This document shows, one piece after another, positions 37,090 to 47,882 of a stretch of DNA of 64,000 nucleotides (position 1 is the stretch's first letter; the number at the start of each line of letters is the position of its first letter). Under the pieces are notes generated by a model that searched no databases, was not told where the DNA came from, and saw only the letters and a program-made list of their open reading frames with translations. The DNA comes from Diospyros lotus (taxonomy: Eukaryota; Streptophyta; Magnoliopsida; Ericales; Ebenaceae), in assembly GCF_014633365.1 (NCBI RefSeq), contig NC_068338.1, positions 16,874,616 to 16,938,615 on the forward strand. Reading direction: 5' to 3'. The translations under genes were made by a program, and so were the position numbers.

Positions 37090-39765
37090 GACAAATGTTA
37101 TTGGTATATTATGAGTTATATTTTAGGTTATATAATATAGTTAAAATGTTTAAAATACTTTTCACTCAAGACGGTAAAGTGAGTCAGTGAGGCAGCGTGA
37201 GATGGTGAGGTGAGACGATAAGTCGTGAGAGATATTTTTATTATTTATGATGTATTGTGTAGTTCAATGTGTAGAGTAAGGAATACTAATAGCATGATTC
37301 ATTTGATATTTGTCTATGTTGAGATTAGACAACAAGACCTTAGGGTATTCACAAAGAACAATTAACCTTGAATACGATAACCAAAATAGGAAATATAAAC
37401 ATTCATACACAAAACAGAAATGAAAGGAAACAAAGAACGAAAGTAGGCGACGATTTTATTGTAGTTCATCTCAAAATGAGGCTATATTCACATTGAGCTC
37501 TAGTGAGAAGAGCTCACTGTACAAAGATAAGAATTATGTACAAACAATGGTTCGTGAAATAAAAATGTCCAATAATCACACGATACAAATTAAAGGTAAA
37601 ATCTATCGAATAAAGAAACTATATAGAGCATTTACAAAGAAGCAAACCAGAAATCCTAACCCGGAGAGGAAGGCCCTCAGCCTGATCTTTCTTCCCCCAT
37701 TTTCTTTTCTTTCTTATCGTTTCTTTCGTCTGACTGTTCACATCTCGAGATGCAAGATTAAAAGCAATGATGGATGGTTGGGATCACGCCTCATAAAACA
37801 TGGATGAAGGGCTGAGATCAAATCGTGCAAGCACGATGATTATTCTAACAAAAATGAAAAACAGGCAATGAATTCAATCATGCGAGAAAAGTAATCGGGC
37901 GTCATCAAGGAGCAGCTGATGGTTGCCATGTGTTGTCATCCAACAAGTGGCACTTGGTAGCCTGCGAATGCCACACGTGGCCATTCATTCAACTAAATCT
38001 AACGATGTTGTTGATTGTCCGTTGGTGCTTCATAACCAACAGTCTACTATTCTTCTTTCATTAATAATTATTTTTGTGTGGATATGTTATTATATAGAAG
38101 GAAAGAATGCATGCAATTGGGTCATATTATTATTTGGAGAGGGAATTACATTAGCCGCGGCGCTGCTCTGCTTGAATTATTATATACTTTAATTGCAGAA
38201 CATAGTATTTTTGATATTTTAAAGAATATAGCTAAAAATCTCATAATTTTACCATTAAGAATTATGATAACGTGACTAAGTGAAGTTTACCCATTCATTC
38301 ATTCTAAGTTATATCCATGCTATTATATTATATACGCATATATATATATATATATATATAATTTGGTGTTTTTAAGTTAAATTTTAAAATACTCTTTATT
38401 TTATTTTATTTTAAAAGTAAAAATAAATTCTATCAATAATATTTAAATTCATGATTTTTAAATTATAATTCATTTAATATTGAATTTTATCTTCATTTAA
38501 ATTTTGTCTGAAAAGAAGTAAAAAGTTAAATGCATCTATCAATGATAATAATCTGGGCAATCTTTATTTTAAAATTTTTATTCATTTACTTGTATGTATA
38601 TAATAATACTAATATGGCTCAAAGCTTTAATTTAATGCGTGTAATTATATATATATATATATTTATAAAAGAATGTATTGAAAGTCTAATTCTAAATTAG
38701 AAATATATTAAAATATACTAAAATTAGAGATAATATATTTTTAAATTACAAGAGTCTATTTTATTTACAAAAATATATCTTTAATAAATGTATATAAACT
38801 TTATCAAACAAAAACACTTTTTTCTTTGCAAAAAAAAATATATCATAATTATAAAAAACATATTCCAATTACATAATATGTGTTATAAATATAGAAAATA
38901 TAATTTTCAATTACAAAAAAATATTTATTAAGTTTTATATTTTCTATATTTATATGAAAAATTAAATAATCTTGCTCACCTTTTCTTAGGAGAAGAATCA
39001 CAGTTGGATCAATCAAAATGATTAATAAACCAAGTCTAAGAAAACAAAGTATGTAACCTTAAGAAATTCATTTATTCCTCCAAATAATCTTCTACAAGTT
39101 GGAATATTCAATTTGAAGAAACTATTAAATTATATGACTTTATTCCAATTTTAGATAAAGAATGTGTTTATCAAAATACACGTCAGGTGATGCATTTACC
39201 TTTTTCCTTCTTTATGTTAATAATGTTTTGATAATTAGGAATGACATTGCAAAAAAGTGAATATCTAACCAATTTTTCACAAAGGAACTAAGTGAAACGT
39301 CTTAAATTCTTAGAATAAGATTGTACGAAGATAAAGTTAACATTGCGAAAATGTGAATATCTAACTAATTTTTCACAAAGATCTAAGTGAAATATCTTAA
39401 ATTCTTAGAATAAGATTGTACGAAGATAAAGTTAACTCACGCTCACTGATCTCTCATGCCATGTCAGGCCATCTTCGACCTTGGACTACCAACGAGAAGC
39501 CACCTTTGGTGTAGGATTCCTGTACTAGGCTACCATCAACCTTGGACTACTGTGGCAATAATGGTTGATCCATTATTTTTATGGAATAAAACACTTAGCT
39601 TTTGATGTAACCAATTCATTATTTTACCTAGTCAACTCCATGGTTGGCTTTAGTGGCTTATGGTTTAATCAATTCATTATTTTTTACCTTGCCACATTAG
39701 TCTATTGGTTTAAATAACCTTCATTTTGCTAATTAATTGATCCAAAATTCCATTCAACCAAGTGT
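37090..39765. other. AT-rich intergenic sequence with decayed repeat pieces
   Basis: No supported gene. A segment near 37330-37560, with GTAGTTCATCTCAAAATGAGG and a paired AGCTC motif, resembles retroelement LTR/leader sequence but has no partner. (TA)n runs occur at about 38331-38361 and 38648-38662. The stretch 38360-38960 is extremely AT-rich. Copia RT debris begins near 39090. Confidence 0.6.
39085..39435 (+). pseudogene. Degenerate Copia RT fragment with internal duplication
   Basis: Translation in shifting frames gives WNIQFEETIKLYDFIP, then YVNNVLIIRNDIA (from the YVDD region), then KELSE and ILRIRLYEDK. This is the Copia RT palm in the order seen in full elements. The part after the active site is present twice as adjacent units: 39245-39340 (96 bp) and 39341-39435 (95 bp). 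No LTRs are attached. Confidence 0.7.
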
Positions 39766-39770
39766 TAACC

Positions 39771-41635
39771 TGTAACGACCCGTTTATTTATGTATTAATG
39801 TGAATTTGGGTGTGAGAAATTAATTGGAGAAAAATTAAAATTTATCAAGAGGTTTGGTAATTATTCGAAATTATTGAGGTCGTTATGGAATATTTGGGGA
39901 TTTAAGGAAAAATAATAGTTTATATTATTTTGAGGAAATCGATAATTAATTGGGTTTGAAAGTATTTTTGGAAAGAATAAATAAATTAATCGAGATTAAT
40001 TTTTGAAAGTTATTGGAGTTAAAAAGGATAATTTTCGAAACTGGATGCCACCTTAAAAATAAATGACAAGGATTTTTATCCAATGAGGGTTGTAGACGAG
40101 ATGGTTGGAAGTGTCAAGGAGGAGGGAGAGGTCACGTGATCAAACTCGCGGCCAAGCAATTAAAGTTGTTCTTTTTTGAAAAAAAAAAAAAAAATCAGCA
40201 GGATGGCCTATGCACGCCACGCAGGGCCCCTGCGCGGCCCTGCTGCGCGCCAACAGCTGCTGGCTACTGCCAAGTGGCTTTCCAGCCCTTTGCCAAGTGT
40301 CCAAACATGCTTTTCCACTAGATTTTTTAATGCCCTTTGCCCCCACGTAACCCCTGCATTGTCCCTTCCCCTTGGCCTAAATAGGCCATTAATGCTTAAG
40401 AGAAATAGATGAATTTTGTGAGAAATTTGGGAGATTTGGGGGGAAAGTTTTGGGCAAATTAGGGAAAATTTTGGTGAAATTAAGGGAAATTCTTACCATG
40501 TAAGTCTGGGCTGTGACATAAGCAAACTTGATTCGCAGTAGAGATTAAAGAAGAAATATCCAAGGCAAATTCGATTACTATTTTGCAAGTTCTTCTCCTG
40601 CTTTACAAGTTAAATTCATCTTTCCTCAAGTTTATGTTTTAAATTGCAAGTTCCATATTTATCTCTTGTTAATGCAAGATCCTACTTCTTGATTTTCAAA
40701 AATTGTAAGTTATTTCCTATTTTACAAGTTATTTCCTCTTTGCTAGTAAATTATCCCACGATTTACATTTATACTTATTGAGTCTCCAATAGGGTTTTGT
40801 ATCACCCTATATTTTCTTGGGAATCATGCTTTATTGTGGACTTGCAAGGGTTTGATGTTGTTTTGCATGAATGTTGCCTTCTTACTTTGTTAATTGCATG
40901 CCAGTTATATATGAGAAGTTACTGCGAATATGCATGTTATGATAATGCATGAAGCATATGCAAGAAAATGGTTTTTAACAAAATATGTAAAGGCCTCAAG
41001 ATGCGCGCAGCTGATGAGTTCACAGGATATATCCGCAAAGAAAGTGTTAAACTCAAAGTTGGATTTCGGCCCCAAGGTTTTGGACTTTGGTCCCATGTTT
41101 ATAGTTCTAAAAAGTATTGCATATGAGCATGGATGCATGTATCATCATTTTATCATGTGAAAGTACCCTAAATGGCATTCATGTCTCTTTTGCTTCTTGA
41201 TACCATGACTCTTATGCTCGCTTTCTTCCAGTTATATTTAATGGGCCATGTGGCTCATGTTTGCTTGCATCATTCCAGGTAAGGGTAAGACTAAAGTAAA
41301 GGGCGAGCCAAGTGAGTCAGGATCCATGGGGTAGCCGTGTGTACAGAGCTATCTCATTCAAAGATCCCTGGAGGTGTTTTGTGTTGTGTAATATTAAATT
41401 ATGCTTGTTTACGTTTTAGATTTTACCCTGAGGGGATATAGTGGGTTTATGGACCCTGTTACGGTGTGTAATATTGAGTTGCTCTTGTTTATGCGAGCAT
41501 GTGAACACTATTGTGTTTGTCTATGAGTAAGAATGTATGAGTGTGGCTTCCGTTGTCAAGGAGGAAGTGTAATGTTTTAATGAGATTTGGCATTTATGTC
41601 ATCTTGTTGTGGGTCCCTAGTTAGGGGCGCCTACA
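39771..41635 (+). mobile_element. Large solo-LTR-like unit, TSD TAACC
   Basis: Begins TGTAACGACCCG and ends GGGCGCCTACA; flanked by TAACC at 39766-39770 and 41636-41640. It is 1,865 bp and encodes no retroelement proteins. It includes an A14-16 run near 40180 and a GC-rich block near 40200-40280. Termini resemble the other two long units, but the interior looks only distantly related, so it may be a different family of similar type. Orientation is uncertain. Confidence 0.72.
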
Positions 41636-41640
41636 TAACC

Positions 41641-42386
41641 TATTATTTTATCCTCCTGAGTGTTTTGTTTTACTTTTGGATGACTCAAAATCATCAAACA
41701 ATAATTAATCCAACCAAAAAACCATTTAAAAAGTTACCCTTAAAAGTGCTTGATAACTGACTAGTGAGCATTTAACCACTCTAACTGCAAACATGAGCCC
41801 CTTTGGCCTTAATGCTTGCAACTTACCCCTCGACCTTAATAATTGCAAGCCACCTCACATTTACAAATCACATTCAACCTCATAATTTAAGAGAGGAGAA
41901 TGACAATACTTTTACTTCCTCACTTCAATTATATTGAACTAAAGAAATGGAGAACTTATGATAACACCCAAGATCTTATTCAGCTGACATGTGTGAAACC
42001 ACCTTTATGTTAATGTTGTGTGTCTTAATGTTAGATTTAGATATTTAGTAGGTGTGTAACTGGTCACATTCATTGTATCTTTGTATATATTTATAAAAGG
42101 TAAGCTTCTTCATTCATGAGCTCTCTAGTTTAACACATAAATGAATCCCTAGATATTTTGTATGAGAATATTATTCTCGAGGTGTTAAAGACTGTGTGAC
42201 GGGATTCTTTGGTAAGAGAATGTTTTAAACTATTCCTAGCCCTGAGATTCTTTGGATAGGGATTCTAATTAGTCGAGTATGGACTAGCACAGGAATTACT
42301 GTCTCATTCAGTATGGGATACTGATAGAAGGGTGGTGTGTCACACGCCACGTGACATGAGATATTGTTAATAGACCTATGGGTGGT
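41641..42386. other. Intergenic, no gene seen
   Basis: Unassigned sequence between two LTR-like units. The part near 42330-42370 (CACACGCCACGTGACATG) and 42110-42250 has the look of retroelement-derived DNA, but I could not find ends or coding motifs. Confidence 0.4.
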
Positions 42387-43622
42387 TGTTAGTATTGAGC
42401 CAACTTGTTCGTATTAATTAAGTTTTGATGATTAATAAAAATAGTATTTTCAATATACAAATTATAGTATTGTTGACGATTAAAAAAGAGTATTTTCCTT
42501 AAATATACTAATTATAGTACCGAATTATTTTTGATTAATTTATAAAATATTTGTTCACAATATATGTATTAGCAAAAATATTATTTTTCATTAAAATTAT
42601 TTTTCAAGAAATTTAATATACATAAAAAAATATTTTTTCAAAAACCGGAGCAAAAAGTCGACTCTTGATATCCTAAAAGTCGACCCTTGGTGAGCCAGAA
42701 AGTCAACTCTTGGAGTCTAGAAAGTCAACTCTCGATGAGACAGAAAGTCAACTCTCGCCATTTGAAAAGTTGTCTATCGAATCAAATGATCATATTTTTT
42801 ATCGTTGCTGATTTAAACGAAAGTCGATTTTCGCCATAACGATCATTTTTTTTTACTTTGGAATAGTGTCTAAAATACCTATAAATACATCTCAAACTCA
42901 TTTTGAAGATAATTAAGTGCTTTTACTACATATCTAAAACACCCGAAAGCTCTAAAACGTTCTCAAGGAAAACATCCAAACAATTCGAGGCTCTCGAAGC
43001 ATTATTGCACATCCACCGAAGAGCCACAAGGCAAGTGGAGAAAAGTTCTCCAAGTTTTCTAAGACAAATCCAAACATCTCCATTTGTGGTTATAAATTTA
43101 TTTACTTTATTTATATTTCGTTTGCCTTGTATAATTTGTTTTTAATTACTTATTTGTGTTCAAGTGTGGACAAATTATTTGTAAACATTTAAATTATCAT
43201 CGAGAATTGTATAGGTTTCCTAGAACTATTAAAATCTAAGTGAATATAGTTTTCGGGATAAGTTAGGGTGGAAACCTTAGTGTAGTGGTTGCCTAGAACC
43301 CATTGCAATCAATGTAAACTAGTGTGAAAATCTTGGTGAAATTGGTTTAGTAAAACCCCAAGACTGGTTAAATCTTGGGAGAGTGGATTAGATGTGTATG
43401 GAAACATCAAATTACCATAAATTGTCTTATGCCTCATTTTATTTATTCTTGTTATATACTGTGGCTTGCATTTAATTATTAATCTCAAATATAATCTATT
43501 ATATTTATCAAATATATATTCTCTAATAAAATCATTAATCAATAATATTTATTAAAATTGAGAAAAAAATTAATCACTCAATTCAACCCCTTCTTGAGTG
43601 GTCATACCCTAAGGGACCAACA
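42387..43622 (+). mobile_element. SIRE/Maximus-like Copia LTR, apparently alone
   Basis: Starts TGTTAGTATTGAGCC and ends GGGACCAACA, the end signatures of SIRE/Maximus Copia LTRs; the CTTGAGTGGTCATACC block before the end is also characteristic. It is 1,236 bp. The next bases are ATTGG, the first five of the usual ATTGGTATCAGAGC PBS, after which the match stops. So this is either a 5' LTR truncated within its PBS or a solo LTR whose flanks have changed; no convincing TSD is visible. A degenerate AAGTCAACTCT array lies at about 42652-42775. Confidence 0.7.
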
Positions 43623-44034
43623 ATTGGGGAACAACCAGCATAATGTGATGTCGATGACAGATCACATGGCATGGTGGATAATGGTATTGTTATCAAGCTG
43701 CAATAGTGTGTTGATCCTCGAACTTTAATCAACACGGTTGTTTTGTATATTGATATGCAGGATTTGCCAATGAGCCGAAATATCCAATTGGGATGTAGAG
43801 ATACTCATCTATGTGGTTTCGTACTACTGGTATATGAAGACAAGTGTTGGGAATAGGATCCATCACCCTCGTCAGTAATTGATGGAGTAAACGTCCAGTG
43901 CGATTTACTATCAATGTGACAAGACAGTTCTTGACCAGGGCAAATCAAATATCAGGAAAGGAGTTTCCTAAAGTGTCATCTAGTCATATTGGTGAGGTCA
44001 GACACATAGTTATTGAGTTTATCACTCCATGACT
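43623..44034. other. Unassigned sequence split by a solo LTR
   Basis: No gene recognised. The sequence is interrupted by the unit at 44040-46559 and would continue at 46560. Short ORFs on either side have no motifs I know. Confidence 0.35.
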
Positions 44035-44039
44035 TTCAT

Positions 44040-46559
44040 TGTAATACCCCATGTTCGTATAAAGTTGCCACATAATTTCGATGAGTTTAGAATACCGAAA
44101 AATTAGTTTGATAGTAGTTATAAGTACCGAATCAACTGCATGGAATGTCTCGAAGTAAAATTATCTAAGGAAAATGATATAGTCTCAATGAGCGTTCCAA
44201 GATAGAATTTATGGTATCGAAAGAAATCTGATCGGGAACAGTTTTCGGTACAGTTAAAATACAGTTGCCATTTAGGCTGCAAAATCGAATCGTTGTAGGA
44301 GGCTCCCGAAAAATGAACGGAACCCTAAGGGGGCTCCGATTTTGCGTAACGAGCAACCCTTCAGTGGTTTCGGGATGAAACAATAGCCCAGTGAGGACAC
44401 TGAGGTGAATTATCCTTTTTTACTAAGTTTTGAGTTATTAATTTTGTGTTTTCGGTATCATAATGCCAATTAATTCAGTGTTTGAGGATATTATTACAAT
44501 TAGAAAATTATTTCAATAAATTTAGGGTTAAAAAAAGAATTTAAATATATATTTTTATAATACAATATATAATTATATAATTATATATATATGCGTACTC
44601 AGGCACGCAATAGCCATGCCACTCAAACCCCATACCCTCTGCAACGTTCTCCCATATCCTGCAACTTCAAATCCCAAGCAATCCATGATTTGGAAGATTT
44701 TACACACAATAGAGAATGGCTGAGGCAGGCGTGAGGATTATGGTGTGAGCTTATAAATAAACTAAGAATAGAGAGATTGAGGGAAGTAAAAGAAGCAAGA
44801 AAATGGAAGATGAAGGCAGCCAGCTCAGGCAAGCCAATGGCCGAGAGAGAGAGGCAGAAAGAGCTTGTGAGATCGAGAGATCTAGAGGGAACTGCTGGTG
44901 GCCAAAGGCAGCCTTGAGGAAGGCCGAAGCAAGCCGTAACAGCAAGCGGCAGCTATGGCCGCAAGTTGTTGCGGCTATGAAGTAGCCAGCCACAGCCAGT
45001 AGCGAACGTGGCTAGCTTCCAGCGAGCGGAGGCGGCCTATCTAGGGTCGCGGTGGTGTCCGAGGAGGCCTGCGGAGGCACCCGCGAGCAGCAAAGGAGGC
45101 GGCAGCACGCAGCGGGAGGACCGAGCAGGCAGCGGCAACTAGCGTTGTGCACACATGGCAGGGGCTGTTCGCGCAAAAAGGAAGAGGAAGAAGGAAGGGA
45201 AGAAAAGGAAGAAGAAGAGAAGAAGAAGAAGAAAGAATGAAAAAAAAAAGAGAAAAATGAGAGTTGCAGGAGCAGGCGAGGTGGGAAGAAGAAGGAGAAG
45301 AAAAAGAAAAGAAAAAGAAAATGGAAGAAAAAAATAGTGGAAATGTGGAAAAAAAATTGAAAAATAGGAAATAGAGTTTTATGGTTATTCCGAAGATTTT
45401 GGGTGAGAAAACGGCCCGGGCACGCGTTTCGGGAATATGGCACGCATATCGAGGAAGCCGAGGAAGTTAAGTTAAGGGAAGTAAAATTTTCTAGAAAATT
45501 CTAAAAATTCAGAAATATTATATTATGAATTTTCGTAGTAAAATATTTTAGAAATATTTAGTTTGGATTTATTGAGGAAAAATAGGAAGAAATAGAGAGA
45601 AAATTAAAGAAATTATGAAAAAATAGGTTTTAATGTTTATTTAAATAATTATGGTGATTAGGATGATTTGAGGCTTAAGTTGAAGTGACTTGTGTAAATT
45701 TTGAGGTTGGCACGCAAATCTAGGCGATGCACGTATTTCGAGACAGGCAAGAATATCGAGGTAGCTTAATAAGCTTGAGAAGGTAAGTAGTACTTCCCAA
45801 TTAAAGTTAGTTTTACGGAAAATGTTTGGTTGTAAGTGATTTATGTTTAAGAAACCCGATCCTCGGGAATGTTTTCATCGTATTGACATACCCTGATATG
45901 TATCCATCACATAGACTGCATACATGACATGACTATGAAATGCATAAATACACGTTGATATCATTGATCACGTGCATTTGCTGCCGTAGGGAGTACGAAC
46001 TGGCACCGCTGCTTTACCAAGGGTGCACCTATACACCCCGATTTCGAAAGAGGTGGCCGCAAAAATGATAGGTAGCATGAGGGGTGCAGTTGACACCTAC
46101 GAGGAAAGACATTGCATACACATGACATAGCATTATGTACCCTTACTTAGATAATTCATCATCTAACTTGGGTTTTGCCCCTAAAATATTCAAACGTTCC
46201 AGATGGAGATTGTACCAGGTTCGAGGATAAATGATGCATGAAATGGCACTTAGCAGAGTGCATGAAGAATGAAATGTATGTTACGTAGCCCCTGTATTTA
46301 AGTTCTGCTACTTTAGATTCTGAACGTTTTGAGGAATGTTGGAGATGTAAGAATTTATTTATGATTAATGTTAAGATATCAGGTTTCGATCTTTGCTTCC
46401 GCATTTGATGTGTATAGTGATTCTCTTTTGAGAAAAATGAATGAGAATTCTAGGATGGATTCTAGGAATGATGTGATTTAACTTTGGTGTTTGAAAAAAA
46501 AAATTATTGTCCCAGAATTGTCCCTATTTATAATGTGCCTGAAAAAGCGAGGCGTTACA
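44040..46559 (+). mobile_element. Large solo-LTR-like unit, TSD TTCAT
   Basis: Begins TGTAATACCCC and ends GAGGCGTTACA. Flanked by TTCAT at 44035-44039 and 46560-46564, a perfect 5-bp duplication. It is 2,520 bp with no retroelement protein; GA-rich tracts at 45175-45340 create spurious Lys/Arg-rich frames. It is homologous in inverse orientation to 34728-37084. Confidence 0.8.
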
Positions 46560-46564
46560 TTCAT

Positions 46565-47882
46565 TCAGTCAGGACATTAGGTGATGGAAGGATTATAGCA
46601 CACGGTAATCGTCAGCTGTAATAAGTTCACTTAAAGTGAAACTTCACTACCACTTATGTTGTCCTGAACCGCATCTAAACGTTATTCAGGAACTCTTATA
46701 TTGTTATCAGGATATGAAGAGATTCCGGTGATGAGCCAAAGGGTTGGTCGATGCCAAAAGGGGTTTCGATACTATCTGATTGCTAGCCAGTTGTGAACCT
46801 AGAAAATCACATACCATATAATGTCATGTTTGGTAACCACGTCTTATGCCTAAAGCACCTCAAGGATTGGGGGGTCAAGCGTTGACTTGTTGGCCTGAAT
46901 AGTTGACTTTCCTATGGTAAAAGTTAACTTTCGGTGCCAATTGAGTGCCACATGGCACAAAATTGGGAGGGGCTGCAAGTGTTGGCAATGGCTAATTTCG
47001 GGCAGAAATTAAATTGCAGAAGTAGTTTTACTACTTGCACGTAGCTTCTTCTTTATCTTCTACTTCAATTGTATTTTATGTCGCAATGAAATTAATACAC
47101 GTGAAGGTTAAGCGAAAGAAAATTTGAGACGCAAGTACAGGTGATACAGCAACCCCTGTGTCTAGCTCAGGAAGGGAAAACCAGAATAGTATCAGACACC
47201 GTACTAAGTGTGGACTGACTAAAACCACCACATTGTGAGGTGGATTGGTCTTAGTACATAAATTGTTTCTATATCTATCTACATTGGATAACATATATGT
47301 GTGTATTTATATTCATATGATGATACGTGTTGCTTAAATACCCAAACTACATGTATGGCATATATATATTCATTCCATTGCACACATCTAATGTGCAAAA
47401 AAAAAAAAAAAAAATTCTTTATACCATCACCTTAGCCTCAGATGCTAGGCCACCCATGACCTTGGACTATTGTGGTGGGCCATTCTTGGCCTCAAACTAC
47501 AATACTAGGCTACCTTCAACCTCAAATAGTCAAGATATCTATGACCTCAAAGATTTATCTGGGCTTGGCTCGATCCATAAATGGGGTATTCTACAGACTC
47601 AAGGGCAAACTAATCCTACTTAAGACTAAATTACCTAATTCAACTAGGATTTTCTTCTAAAATTAACGGATAAAGTCATGATCATGGACTTCTTACAATC
47701 TAACAATTAATCGTAATCTCAATAAGTTTGAAATAAACTCATTCTCCTAAATTTTAGGGAGGCAATCTTAGGGGGATGAAGCTAATTTTCTCGAAATAAC
47801 CTAGGATAACTGTTCTTAATTGTTGTCTAGTAGGGCTATCTATAACCACTTTATATTATACTCTTTATTATATTATAAACAA
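46565..47882. other. Intergenic, repeat-like, no gene seen
   Basis: Nothing protein-coding is supported. An A run lies at 47397-47414. At about 47430-47530 phrases such as CTAGGCTACC and GACCTTGGACTA recur and match 39471-39545, so part of this is a dispersed repeat. Confidence 0.5.

Noticed and set aside
45155..45337. Lys/Arg-rich + strand ORF (and its Phe/Ser-rich opposite frame)
   Set aside because: It is made by a GA-rich simple tract inside the LTR-like unit 44040-46559; no protein-family signal.
47396..47415. Poly-A run suggesting a LINE or SINE tail
   Set aside because: No RT, endonuclease or Pol III box lies upstream on the matching strand.
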